DNA from: Niabella beijingensis
GTDB lineage: Bacteria > Bacteroidota > Bacteroidia > Chitinophagales > Chitinophagaceae
Length of the DNA: 64,000 bases
NCBI RefSeq assembly: GCF_020034665.1
Contig: NZ_JAIQDI010000001.1
Location: 186,001 to 250,000 of the forward strand
Direction: 5' to 3'
Shown here: positions 18,096-28,700 of the stretch, piece by piece
Layout of the letters: every line of letters begins with the position of its first letter
Numbering within the stretch: the first letter of the stretch is position 1
Made by a program: the position numbers and the translations under genes
The notes under the pieces: generated by a model
Databases searched by the model: none
What the model was told of the DNA's origin: nothing
The model's input: the letters and a program-made list of their open reading frames with translations, nothing else

Positions 18096-18191
18096 TTTAT
18101 CTGCTGTACCTCCTTAAAACACAGAATACTGCCCTGCATCATTTCAGCGGCAAGATACAATTTTATTAAGGGAAATTTGTGGCTTTTGGAA

Positions 18192-18199
18192 TAAATTTG
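18192..18199 (+). promoter_or_regulatory. -7 promoter element (TAAATTTG) of the dienelactone hydrolase gene
   Basis: Exact TAnnTTTG match with 53 nt to the ATG at 18253, in the region shared with the divergent cmk gene. Confidence 0.5.
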
Positions 18200-18252
18200 C
18201 ATCCGGTACTTCAATTGAAATCTTATTCGTATATTCAGACAAACCTTCTACT

Positions 18253-19134
18253 ATGACAGTAAAACAGATCTCCTCCATCTTCCCGGCCGTTGCATTACTG
18301 ATCCTTGTTTCCTGCAACAGCGGGGCAGATAAAACACCTGCTGCGGGAACAGACACAGACAGTGCGGCCACTACCAATGGCGCTGTGGTGCGGGAGCTTC
18401 CACATGTGAAAACAGAGCCGGTTGAATATGAGGACGGGATCAAGACTTTTAACAGCATTGCAGCTTTCGACAGCGCGAATGCAGGTAAAAAGCCCATTGT
18501 ACTGATCATACCGGAATGGTGGGGGGTTACCGATTATGTCAAGGATCGCGCAAAACAGATTGCAGAGCTGGGATATTTCGCGATGGTAGTGGATATGTAT
18601 GGCGGCGGCAAGGTACTCAGCAATCCAAAAGATGCGGGAAATGAGGCCATGAAATATTACAAAAACCCACAACTGGCACAGGAGCGGTTTGATAATGCGC
18701 TCGCTATAGCAAGGTCCTACCCCCAGGCCGATACTTCCAGAATTGCTGCCATTGGCTATTGTTTTGGCGGTACCATGGTGTTGAACATGGCGCGTCTGGG
18801 CGAGCGCCTTAAAGGGGTTGTCAGCTTTCACGGCGGACTGGAAAATCACGGTATCACGGCGCGCAAAGGCGGCATCATCCCTTCGGTTTTAGTATTAAAC
18901 GGGGATGCGGATTCTTTTGTTCCTGTAAGTACGGTCAATGAATTTAAAAAGGAAATGGAAGCGGCCAATGCCTCCATGCAGTTTATTGGTTATCCTAATG
19001 CCAAACATGCCTTCACCAATCCCGGCGCCACTGCACTGGGCGAAAAATTCAAGCTGGACATCAAATACGACGAAGCAGCGGATAAAGCCTCCTGGGAGGA
19101 AATGAAAAAATTCCTGGAAAAGATATTTCAGTAA
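18253..19134 (+). CDS. Dienelactone hydrolase family lipoprotein
   Basis: Alpha/beta hydrolase of 293 residues with a lipoprotein signal (LLILVSCNSG), so it is lipid-anchored outside the cytoplasm. The DLH nucleophile motif GYCFGG (Cys), the Asp in NGDADSFVP and the His in PNAKHAF form the expected Cys-Asp-His triad. A Thr/Asp-rich linker follows the lipobox. DLH-like proteins cleave varied esters and lactones, so the substrate is unknown. Convergent with the phosphoribosyltransferase gene. Confidence 0.9.
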   Translation: MTVKQISSIFPAVALLILVSCNSGADKTPAAGTDTDSAATTNGAVVRELPHVKTEPVEYEDGIKTFNSIAAFDSANAGKKPIVLIIPEWWGVTDYVKDRAKQIAELGYFAMVVDMYGGGKVLSNPKDAGNEAMKYYKNPQLAQERFDNALAIARSYPQADTSRIAAIGYCFGGTMVLNMARLGERLKGVVSFHGGLENHGITARKGGIIPSVLVLNGDADSFVPVSTVNEFKKEMEAANASMQFIGYPNAKHAFTNPGATALGEKFKLDIKYDEAADKASWEEMKKFLEKIFQ

Positions 19135-19168
19135 TTCACGGCTGGTCCGGTACACCGGTTGCAGGATC

Positions 19169-19660
19169 CTAACTGAGGTAGGCGCCGGTTACGGTATCGC
19201 CTTCCACTTCCACATAGATATGATCCTGCAGGGTAGTGGCAAGCGAAATCCCTTTATAATCCGGTGTAATGGGAAATACAGTATGTGTCCTCTCCACCAG
19301 CACCAGGGTCTGGATCTTTGCAGGGTGATAGTTCAGAAAGGGCTTCAGGGCATACAACAACGTTTTGCCGCTATTGGTAACATCATCGATCAGCACCACC
19401 ACTTTACCGGTAAAATCCATTTCCCTGCTGAGTGTCACTGCCGCAGGCTTCTTTTTATTCAACCGCAGGGTCAGCAGTTCCGAGGAGAGCTTGCTGTTTT
19501 TCTGAATCCGTTGCTGTATGTTTTTGGCCAGCACCACGCCATTCTCTTCAATTCCCACCAGAATCAGGGCCTCCGCATCCAGGTTATTCTCGATCAGCTC
19601 CAGCGCCAGCCGCTGCAGTTTTTTCTCCACGGTTTCCGCATTTAGTAAATATTTTTTCAC
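19169..19660 (-). CDS. PyrR-like phosphoribosyltransferase
   Basis: A 163-residue type I phosphoribosyltransferase. The PRPP loop VVVLIDDVTNSGKT is clear, with the later segment FPITPDYKGISLAT resembling the PyrR family (bifunctional pyr operon regulator/uracil phosphoribosyltransferase). The start is GTG, at 19660. RNA-binding regulation of the pyr operon cannot be confirmed here: no pyr genes are near. It is divergent from the Fe-S protein gene. Confidence 0.8.
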   Translation of the reverse strand: MKKYLLNAETVEKKLQRLALELIENNLDAEALILVGIEENGVVLAKNIQQRIQKNSKLSSELLTLRLNKKKPAAVTLSREMDFTGKVVVLIDDVTNSGKTLLYALKPFLNYHPAKIQTLVLVERTHTVFPITPDYKGISLATTLQDHIYVEVEGDTVTGAYLS

Positions 19661-19734
19661 CTGCTGTCTGTTTAATTTGCTTTCAAAATGCCTCTACTTG
19701 TAAAGGAAGCCGTAAATTAGCACTTTGTAACTGA

Positions 19735-21057
19735 ATGCTCATGCAAATTGCTCAACAAATTTTATTTGTACTGTTATTTATACTCGCTGTTGTATTTTTC
19801 ACCAAAAAGATAACACAGATACGCCGGAACATTAATCTGGGCCGGGATGAGGCCATTAATGACCACCCTGCACAACGCTGGCGCAATGTGTTATTGCTGG
19901 CACTCGGACAGAAAAAAATGTTCCGGAACCCGCTGGTAGGTGTACTCCATTTCTTTGTATATGCCGGTTTTATCATTATAAATATCGAGGTTCTTGAAAT
20001 CATCCTGGACGGGGCATTTGGCACTCATCGTCTGTTTGCCGGGGTACTGGGAGGATTCTATACCTTCCTGATCAATGCATTTGAGTTGCTGGCACTGGCT
20101 GTCCTTGTTTTCTGCGCCATTTTCCTGGTCCGCAGAAATGCCCTGAAGATCCGGCGTTTTCTGAGCGGGGATCTCAATGGCTGGCCCCGCAGCGACGCCA
20201 ATTACATCCTCATTACAGAGATCGTGCTGATGACATTGTTTCTCACCATGAACGCCAGTGATACCCTGTTACAATCCCGCGGGGCGGAACATTATGCGGT
20301 TCATCCTACCGGTAATTTTATCGTTTCCCAATATCTTCAGCCGCTGATCAGCGGGCTGTCCGACGGATCGCTGGAATTGCTGGAGCGTGCCTGCTGGTGG
20401 CTGCACATTATCGGCATCCTGGCATTCCTCAATTATCTCCCCTACTCCAAACACCTGCACATCCTCCTCGCATTCCCCAATGCTTATTATTCGAGGCTGA
20501 TACCCATGGGTGAAATGGAGAACATGCCATCCGTGCAAAATGAAGTACTATACGCCATGCAACCGGAGCTGGCGCCTGCTGAAGCAGCGCCGCCGATGCG
20601 GTTTGGCGCAAAAGATGTTACCGATCTCAGCTGGAAGAACCTCCTGGACGCCTACAGCTGTACCGAGTGCGGGCGCTGCAGTGCGGCCTGTCCGGCTAAC
20701 CTTACCGGCAAGCTGCTTTCACCCCGCAAGATCATGATGGACACCCGCGACCGGGCGGAAGCCATCGGCAAACAGCTGAATGAAAACAAGGAATGGAAAG
20801 AAGACGGCAAGAGCCTGCTGCACGACTATATTTCGGTGGAAGAGCTGAGGGCCTGCACCACCTGTAATGCCTGTGTGCAGGAATGCCCGGTAAGCATCAA
20901 CCCGCTTGATATTATCCTGCAGCTGCGCCGTTACCTCGTAATGGAAGAGAGCAATGCCCCGCAGGAATGGAATACCTTGTTCAGCAATGTGGAGAACAAC
21001 TTTGCTCCCTGGAAATTCAGTCCGGACGACCGCGATGCCTGGACACAGACCGTATAA
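19735..21057 (+). CDS. Membrane Fe-S oxidoreductase, HdrC/HdrE-like
   Basis: A 440-residue protein with an N-terminal membrane part of about five segments (first 280 residues, cytochrome b/nitrate reductase gamma-like) and a C-terminal soluble part with two [4Fe-4S] motifs: Cys309, 312, 315, 319 (CTECGRCSAACP) and Cys374, 377, 380, 384 (CTTCNACVQECP). This is the fusion of HdrE- and HdrC-like parts common in Bacteroidota. It probably moves electrons between the quinone pool and a soluble thiol-disulphide partner. The partner with CCG domains is usually the next gene, and is not here. Direction of electron flow is unknown. Confidence 0.88.
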   Translation: MLMQIAQQILFVLLFILAVVFFTKKITQIRRNINLGRDEAINDHPAQRWRNVLLLALGQKKMFRNPLVGVLHFFVYAGFIIINIEVLEIILDGAFGTHRLFAGVLGGFYTFLINAFELLALAVLVFCAIFLVRRNALKIRRFLSGDLNGWPRSDANYILITEIVLMTLFLTMNASDTLLQSRGAEHYAVHPTGNFIVSQYLQPLISGLSDGSLELLERACWWLHIIGILAFLNYLPYSKHLHILLAFPNAYYSRLIPMGEMENMPSVQNEVLYAMQPELAPAEAAPPMRFGAKDVTDLSWKNLLDAYSCTECGRCSAACPANLTGKLLSPRKIMMDTRDRAEAIGKQLNENKEWKEDGKSLLHDYISVEELRACTTCNACVQECPVSINPLDIILQLRRYLVMEESNAPQEWNTLFSNVENNFAPWKFSPDDRDAWTQTV

Positions 21058-21203
21058 ATCCTGTATGCTTTTTCGTCAGCAGGTTGTTTGATCTTTTGCG
21101 GTGAGCCGGTCTGCCGGCAGCAGTATTCGTATTAAGGTGCCGCCCTTTAAAATGTTATTCGCTGTAAGCATCTTTTTTAACAGCGCGAACAAAGCGCATC
21201 CGT

Positions 21204-21890
21204 TCAATCTTTTTTCTCCGTTTCGTGCAGCTTGGCAGCAATATCCTTTTTCTTCACAAACATCCGCCAGGCCTGGATCAGCGCGGTGATAACAAAAACA
21301 CCGCCGATGATATAATTCATCAACGACTGGTTGTTCTGGATCTTACTCGCGATCAGCCGGCCACCAAAAATAAACACACAATTGCCGGCCAGGGTCCCTA
21401 ACCCGATGCCCACGATATAAAAATTGTAGAAAGAGGCTTTGGGCTTCAGCACATTTTTGGTGAATAATACCGTGCTCCAGCCAAACCAGAACGGTATCTG
21501 TACCGGGTTTACGGCACTCATGGTCAGCCCCAGTAAATAAGAAGGCAGGTTATTGTTCAGTATTACATTTTTCCCCTGCGAAGGATGCATGGCAGCATAA
21601 AGGCTGGAAACCGCCAGGGCAACGATAATGACCAGCGTGAGCCATTCCAGCAGACGAAAGATCTTTTCCTGTTTGCGTACCCAATCCATGGCCACCAGTG
21701 AAAGGCGTACATAGACCATCTCCGCCGTTAAAGAACCCAGGGAGAACAGCAGGGCGTTTTTAACCGACTGGCTGATCGCGATCTGCATAGCCGCGATATT
21801 CAATGTTCCCAGCGGAAGCGAGCCCAGGAAACTGACCAGCATCCCGGTAAAAAAAATTCGTATCAGTCCCCCACGCTGTTGTTCCGTCAC
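21204..21890 (-). CDS. LysE family translocator
   Basis: A 228-residue inner-membrane protein with about six hydrophobic segments. The start of the first helix carries the family-like FLGSLPLGTLNIAAMQ signature and a central NPVQIPFW motif is seen. LysE-type carriers export amino acids or related small molecules; the substrate is unknown. It lies 10 bp downstream of pcm on the same strand, so the two are probably one transcription unit. Confidence 0.83.
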   Translation of the reverse strand: MTEQQRGGLIRIFFTGMLVSFLGSLPLGTLNIAAMQIAISQSVKNALLFSLGSLTAEMVYVRLSLVAMDWVRKQEKIFRLLEWLTLVIIVALAVSSLYAAMHPSQGKNVILNNNLPSYLLGLTMSAVNPVQIPFWFGWSTVLFTKNVLKPKASFYNFYIVGIGLGTLAGNCVFIFGGRLIASKIQNNQSLMNYIIGGVFVITALIQAWRMFVKKKDIAAKLHETEKKD

Positions 21891-21900
21891 GGTTTATCAT

Positions 21901-22557
21901 TTAGTTTTTGCCGGCAAGCATCGGCACAAATGAAAAATTATCAAACAATTCCTCTTTTATGGTGCCATCGGCCTGTTTATGGATCCGCCGCATCTGCTGT
22001 ACGTTCCCGGCCCCCACGGGTATTACCATCATGCCACCCGGCTTCAGCTGCTCGATCAGCTTTTGAGGAATCTCCGGGGCAGCAGCAGTAATGATCACCC
22101 GGTCAAAAGGCCCATAGGTAGGCAATCCCTGGTAACCATCACCATAAAAGAATTTTATAAAAGGAAACTGCTTCAGGTAAGCAAATTTCTTATTTTCTTC
22201 AAACAGCTTTTTCTGGCGCTCGATGGTAAACAATTTTACCCCCATCTTTGCCAGCACCACGGCCTGATACGCGCTTCCCGTGCCTATCTCAAGCACTTTT
22301 TGTCCCGGTGCTGTTTCCAGCAGCTGCGACTGATAGGCTACAGTATACGGCTGTGAAATGGTTTGTCCTTCCCCGATAGGAAAGGCGCGGTCTTCATAGG
22401 CCACATCATCAAAGGCTGAATCCAAAAAGAAGTGACGGGGAATGGTGTTCATGGCATCCAGCACCGTTTCATCTGTGATTCCTTTTTCCTTTATTACTTC
22501 TACCAGCTTTTTTCTTAATCCCTTATGTCTGTATGTATCTTCTAACGTCCTCCTCAT
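21901..22557 (-). CDS. pcm: Protein-L-isoaspartate O-methyltransferase
   Basis: Repairs isoaspartyl damage in proteins using S-adenosylmethionine. The AdoMet motif VLEIGTGSAYQAVVLAKMG, the upstream ISQPYTVA and the GDGYQGLPT segment are characteristic. The ATG at 22557 gives 218 residues, the standard length; the frame extends to 22608 but that part contains a TACATTTG promoter element 7 nt before the chosen ATG. It leads the pcm-lysE unit. The predicted mRNA would start almost at the start codon. Confidence 0.95.
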   Translation of the reverse strand: MRRTLEDTYRHKGLRKKLVEVIKEKGITDETVLDAMNTIPRHFFLDSAFDDVAYEDRAFPIGEGQTISQPYTVAYQSQLLETAPGQKVLEIGTGSAYQAVVLAKMGVKLFTIERQKKLFEENKKFAYLKQFPFIKFFYGDGYQGLPTYGPFDRVIITAAAPEIPQKLIEQLKPGGMMVIPVGAGNVQQMRRIHKQADGTIKEELFDNFSFVPMLAGKN

Positions 22558-22564
22558 AAGAGTG

Positions 22565-22572
22565 CAAATGTA
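22565..22572 (-). promoter_or_regulatory. -7 promoter element (TACATTTG) of pcm
   Basis: Exact TAnnTTTG match on the minus strand, 7 nt before the pcm ATG. It supports the shorter start and predicts a near-leaderless transcript. Confidence 0.6.
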
Positions 22573-22740
22573 AAAAAGCCGGGGCGATTTGCTACATATA
22601 TCCGCCAAATATTATCCCCATCCGCAGATCGCGGCAGCACCGGATGTTGCGTTCCTCCCCCATTCTTCGTTACCATCGGTAAAATGCGCAGGGTTTATGT
22701 AATTTTACAGCAATGCGCATCTATAAATAAACCATTTTTT

Positions 22741-25700
22741 ATGAAGTTCCTGAGCAGCCGCACCATTTTATTACTGATCATTCTAGTTGCATTTATGAAA
22801 TCAAACGCACAAACCATTAAAAACTACGAAGCCGATTGGAAAACCGTTGAGGATCATATCAACAAGGGTTTACCGGCCTCTGCCCTTGCCACGGTAAAGG
22901 ATATATACGCCAAAGCAACGGCGGATCACCAGGAAGCCCAGCAGGTAAAGGCATTGATCTACATGAACCAGCTTCAGGATGAGAACCGCGAGAACAACGA
23001 ACTGACCAGCATTACGGAGCTGGAGAAAACAATAAAAGGGAATAAAGGCACCGTAGCGGCGTTGCTCAACAGTTATCTCGCCGGGGTGTACCAGCAGTAC
23101 TTTAATCGCAACCGTTATAAACTTTATGACCGCACCAATACGACCGGTTTTGAGAAGTCAGACCCGGCTACCTGGACCATCGATGATTTCACACAAAAGA
23201 TCAGCAGTCTCTATCTGGAGTCCCTGAAAGAGGAAGCCCTGCTGCGTCAGGTGCGACTGGAAAACTATGATGCGCTGATCGAAAAAGGGAATATGCGCTA
23301 CCTGCGCCCTACCCTGTATGACCTGCTGGCCTTTCGCGCGCTGAACTATTTCAAAAGCAGTGAACGCTCGGTGACCCGACCGGCCTATGCGTTTACGATC
23401 AGTCAGGACAGCGCTTTCGCACCCGCTGCAGTATTTGCTGCGGCACGATTTGAAACCCGGGATTCCCTGTCTTTATCATTCAAAGCGCTGCAGCTTTATC
23501 AAAAGCTGGTGGCATTTCACCTGCAGGATGCACGGCCTGATGCGTTGATCGATGCCGATATCAGCCGTATTCAGTTTGTTTATCAAAATGCGGTTCACCC
23601 GGGTAAAGAAGCACTTTACTATAAAGCATTACAGGCCATAGCCGAAAAATACCCTTCAGAACCCGTTGCGCAACAAGCTTCATTCCTGATGGCACAATGG
23701 CATTACAGCCAGGCGCAGCTGCCGGTTAACAGTAAGAACCCGGAAAACCGGGATATGATGAAGGCCAGGGCGCTGCTCGAACCCATTGCCGGCCGGCCGG
23801 AAAAAAGCGAAGGCAGTGCCAACGCGTACAACCTGCTGCAACAGATCCAACAACCGGAATTCAGTTTCCAGATGGAAAAAGTAACCCTGCCGGATGCACC
23901 GTTCCGGGTATTGGTGTCCTACCGGAATGTACCGGTTGTTTACCTGCGTGCCATAAAAGCCACGGCGGCATTAAAAGCAGCAGTGAAAGATCGCAGCGGA
24001 AAAGAAAAATACTGGAATCAGCTGGCTGCAGCAACACCTGTAAATGAATGGCAACAGGCGCTTCCGGCAGCAGATGATTATAAACCGCACACTGCTGAAA
24101 TCAAAGCAGACCGGCTTCCTGCGGGGGAATACTATATCGTAACGTCTTTAAACAAGAATTTTAGCCAGGAAAAAAACATCCTTACCTTTCAGCTGGTATA
24201 CGTATCCGGCATCAGTTATGTAAATAATAAGAATGATTTCTTTGTCCTGGACCGTAACAGCGGGCAGCCACTGCCTGCAGCCAACGTCACCATCTGGCAA
24301 AAAGAATACGATTACAAGTCCAGCTCCTATCGGAACACCGAAATCGGCGAAGCGGTTACGGACAGGAACGGGCACTTTGTTTTTAAAACCACGACTTCCG
24401 CTGCAAAAGCAAAGATCCGGAACAACGGCAACTACCTCCTGGATATCACCTACCGCGATGAACGTTTCTTCATGGATGAGGAGTATTACGGTTATTACTA
24501 TTACAACGATTATCAGGCAGAAAGCAGGAAGAAAACGACCTCTATTTTCCTGTTTACCGACCGGAGTCTTTACCGCCCCGGGCAAACCGTGTATTTTAAA
24601 GGCATTGCAGTAAACTATGACCCTTCAGAAAAAAGATCATCGGTGCTGGCCGGTCTTAAAACCACTGCCACGCTTTATGATGCCAACCGGCAGAAAGTAA
24701 CCGACCTGGACGTAACCACCAATGAATTCGGATCGTTCAATGGCAGTTTCAGATTGCCCGAAGGCGGCCTGAACGGGAATTTCAGTATTTCCACCCCCCA
24801 GGGCACCGCCTCTTTCAAAATGGAAGAATACAAACGCCCCACTTTTCTTACAGATTTTGAGAAAATGAAGGGCACTTACAAGTTAAATGAGGTCATTAAA
24901 GTACCTGGTATTGCGAAGGCTTACGCAGGCAATGCAGTGGATGGTGCAAAGGTCAGCTTCCGTGTGGTACGCGAGGCCCGGTTCCCTTACCCCTGGATCT
25001 TTTCCCGTTACTGGTGGCCGGTCAACCAGCAGCAAACAGAGATGACGCATGGCGAAACAGTGACGGATGCAGAAGGCCGGTTCACCGTTACATTCACAGC
25101 TCTTCCGGACCTTACCATCGATCCAAAAATGGAGCCGGTATTTGATTATAAGATCTATGCGGATGTAACCGACATAAACGGCGAGGTAAGGAGCGGGGAA
25201 AAAAGAATTTCGGTCGGCTATAAATCATTACTGATAAAAGCCGCTATACCGGAACGGTTAACCACAGAACAGCTAAAGACATTGCATATCCGTACCGAAA
25301 ACATGGCCGGTGAATTTGAGAAAGCCGATATCCGTGTAGCGGTAACGCGGCTCAAGCCCGAGCCGCGGTTATTAAGAAGCCGCTTATGGGAACAACCCGA
25401 TCAGTTTGTCATGACAAAGGAAGCCTATATCAGCAGTTTCCCCAATGATATCTATAAAAATGAGCAGGAACCGGCCAGCTGGCCTAAAGACAAGGAGGTG
25501 CTGGCACAAACCGGACCAACGGACTCTACCGGGCAATTCATTCTTACCGGTGCACCGGAGCCGGGGTACTACGCTGTCACCATTATCACAAAAGACAAGG
25601 ATGGCAACGAGGTAAAGGATATTAAATACGCAGAAGTATATAAAGCAGACCAAAAGCAGCCGGCATTTCCACAATACCTATGGACCACCGGCCCCGGAGC

Positions 25701-28700
25701 CATAGAACCCGGAGAAAAAACTATGATCCGGATCGGCAGCGCCGCACCGGACGTATTCCTGGTGCAGGGACTCACCAAGGAAAAAACGGCTTACACGTAT
25801 ATGCCGCTCAACAAAGAGATCAAACAGTTTGAATTCGGTGCCACAGAAGCCGACCGCGGCGGCTACAAGGTCAGCTACATGTTTGTAAAAAATAACCGCT
25901 TTTTTAGCAATGATAATAACATCCCTGTCCCCTGGAGCAATAAGGAACTAAAGATCACCTATGAGACCTTTCGTGATAAGACATTGCCGGGAGCGGAAGA
26001 AAAATGGAGCATGCAATTCAGCGGATATAAGGGTGACAAGGTTGCTGCCGAACTACTGGCCAGCATGTATGATGCTTCGCTGGATCAGTTCTATCCGCAC
26101 CAGTGGCAGCTTCCGTCTGTATGGACTACCCGTTACAATTACAGCAACTGGAATACAGGTGTTAATTTCACCACGGTGCAGGCCCTTACAAAACGCACTA
26201 TCCCGAGCGATTACCGGAGTTTTGACAAACGGTATGACTGGATACTGGGATCGGGTATGGCCGACGGATGGGGCGGTAGTATCGGAGGATTAGCAACAAG
26301 AGATGCTGCATTGGAAGAAGTAGTGACCGTAGGTTACGGCGCACAAAAGAAAAATGCTGTTACCCAGTCCGCAAGCCGGTTAAGAGGCGTAGCGGCCGCT
26401 GCTCCTCCTGAAGGTGTTGAACCCGCTCCGAAAGGAATCATTGAAGTAAACGACCAGGCAACCAACCAGCCTGCTCCGCAGGAAGCTCCCGCACAAGGCC
26501 CGGAAACCCGGATCCGGAAGAACTTTAATGAGACCGCCTTTTTCTTCCCCGATCTGAAGACCGACGAAAAAGGGAATATCCGTTTTTCATTTACCATGCC
26601 TGAAGCACTGACCCGCTGGAAGTTCCAGGCGCTGGCGCATACCAAAGAACTGGCATTTGGCTATTCTTCGAAAGAGATCGTTACCCAAAAGGAGCTGATG
26701 GTACAGCCCAATATGCTCCGCTTTTTAAGAGAAGGCGATAAAATGGAATTCAGCAGCAAGGTGGTCAACCTTTCTTCAAAAGAAGTGACCGGCATCGCCA
26801 CACTTCAGCTTTTTGATGCAGCCACCGGCGAGGCGGTTGACGGCTGGTTTAAAAATGCCATTCCGCAACAATATTTCACCATTGCAGCAGGACAAAGTCA
26901 GGCAGTCGCCTTCCCCGCAGAAATCCCCTATCAGTTCAGTAAGCCGGTCAACTGGCGCATTATAGCCAAGGTAACCAGCAACGATGCAGCAGCATTGAGT
27001 GACGGGGAAGAAAACGCTCTGCCGGTATTGACCAACCGCATGCTGGTTACCGAAACATTGCCGCTTCAACTGCGCGGCTTTGGTTCCAAAAAATTCAGTT
27101 TCGACAAGCTGCTCAAAAGTGGTGGCAGCGAAACACTGACCACACAGGCTTTAACCGTGGAGTATACTTCCAATCCTGCCTGGTATGCCGTACAGGCCTT
27201 ACCATATATGATGGAATACCCCTATGAATGTGCGGAGCAAACCTGGAACCGCTACTATGCCAATTCCCTGGCCACCCTGATCGCAAACAGCTCGCCAAAG
27301 ATCAAACAGGTCTTTGACAGCTGGAAAACACAGGATACTGCTGCATTGCTGGGCAACCTGCAAAAGAACCAGGAACTGAAGGCCGTATTACTGGAGGAAA
27401 CCCCGTGGGTATTACAGGCGCAGAGCGAGACCCAGCAAAAAAAGAACATTGCTTTATTGTTTGACCTGGTGCGTATGAGCAGGGAACTGAACACGGCATA
27501 CGACAAGCTCAGTCAGCTGCAAAGCCCGAATGGCGGCTTTGTATGGTTCAAAGGCGGCAGGGACGACCGCTATATGACACAATACATCGTAACAGGCATC
27601 GGGCATTTGAAAAAAATAAACGCGATCGAAAAAACGCAGACACAAAAACTGGATAATATCATAAACAGGGCGATCCCCTATCTGGATGGAAAAATAAAAG
27701 AAGAGTATGAGGAGCTCATCCGTAGCAAAACAAAATTGGGTGAATACGTTCCCTCCTATTATGTGATCCAGTATTTATACATGCGGAGTTTTTTCAGCAA
27801 TATCCGTGTAGCTCCCGGGGCACAGAAGGCCATGGCTTATTTTACTGATCGGGCAACCCGGACATGGACACAAGCAAACAAATATATGCAGGGGATGACC
27901 GCTCTGGCACTGCATCGTAAAGGGGATGCGGCCACTCCCAATGCTATTTTAAAATCGCTGCAGGAAACCGCCATCAATAATGAAGAGCTGGGCATGTATT
28001 ATAAAGACGCTGCACGCAGCTGGTGGTGGTACCAGGCTCCCATCGAGCGCCAGGCACTGATCATTGAAGCTTTTGAAGAGATTGCCAAAGACAAAAAAAC
28101 AGCAGATGATTTAAGGACCTGGTTATTGAAAAACAAACAGACCAATAACTGGGAAAGTACAAAAGCCACCGCAGAAGCCTGCTATGCTTTATTATTACAG
28201 GGCACACAATGGTTAACCATTACCCCTGAAGTAACCATTGACCTGGGTGGATTAAAGGTGGAATCTGCGCTGGAAAAGACCAGTGCCGGAACAGGCTATT
28301 TTAAAAAGACCATTCCCGGAGAAAAAGTACGACCGGCAATGGGCGCTGTTACGGTGTCTGTAGCGGCTCCCGCCGGCACACCGGCTACAGGCAATACGTT
28401 ACCAACCTGGGGGAGCTTATACTGGCAATATTTTGAAGATCTCGACAAGATCAGCTTTGCTGAAACACCGCTAAAACTCAGCAAGAAATTATTTGTCGAG
28501 ACCAACAGCGACCGGGGACCGGTGTTAACCCCCATAGCAACAGGAGGTACGGTAAAAGCAGGCGATAAAATAAAAGTACGCGTGGAGTTACGGGTTGACC
28601 GCGATATGGAATACGTGCATATGAAGGATATGCGTGCCAGCGGTTTTGAGCCGGTGAATGTGCTGAGCAGCTATAAGTGGCAGGGCGGACTGGGTTATTA

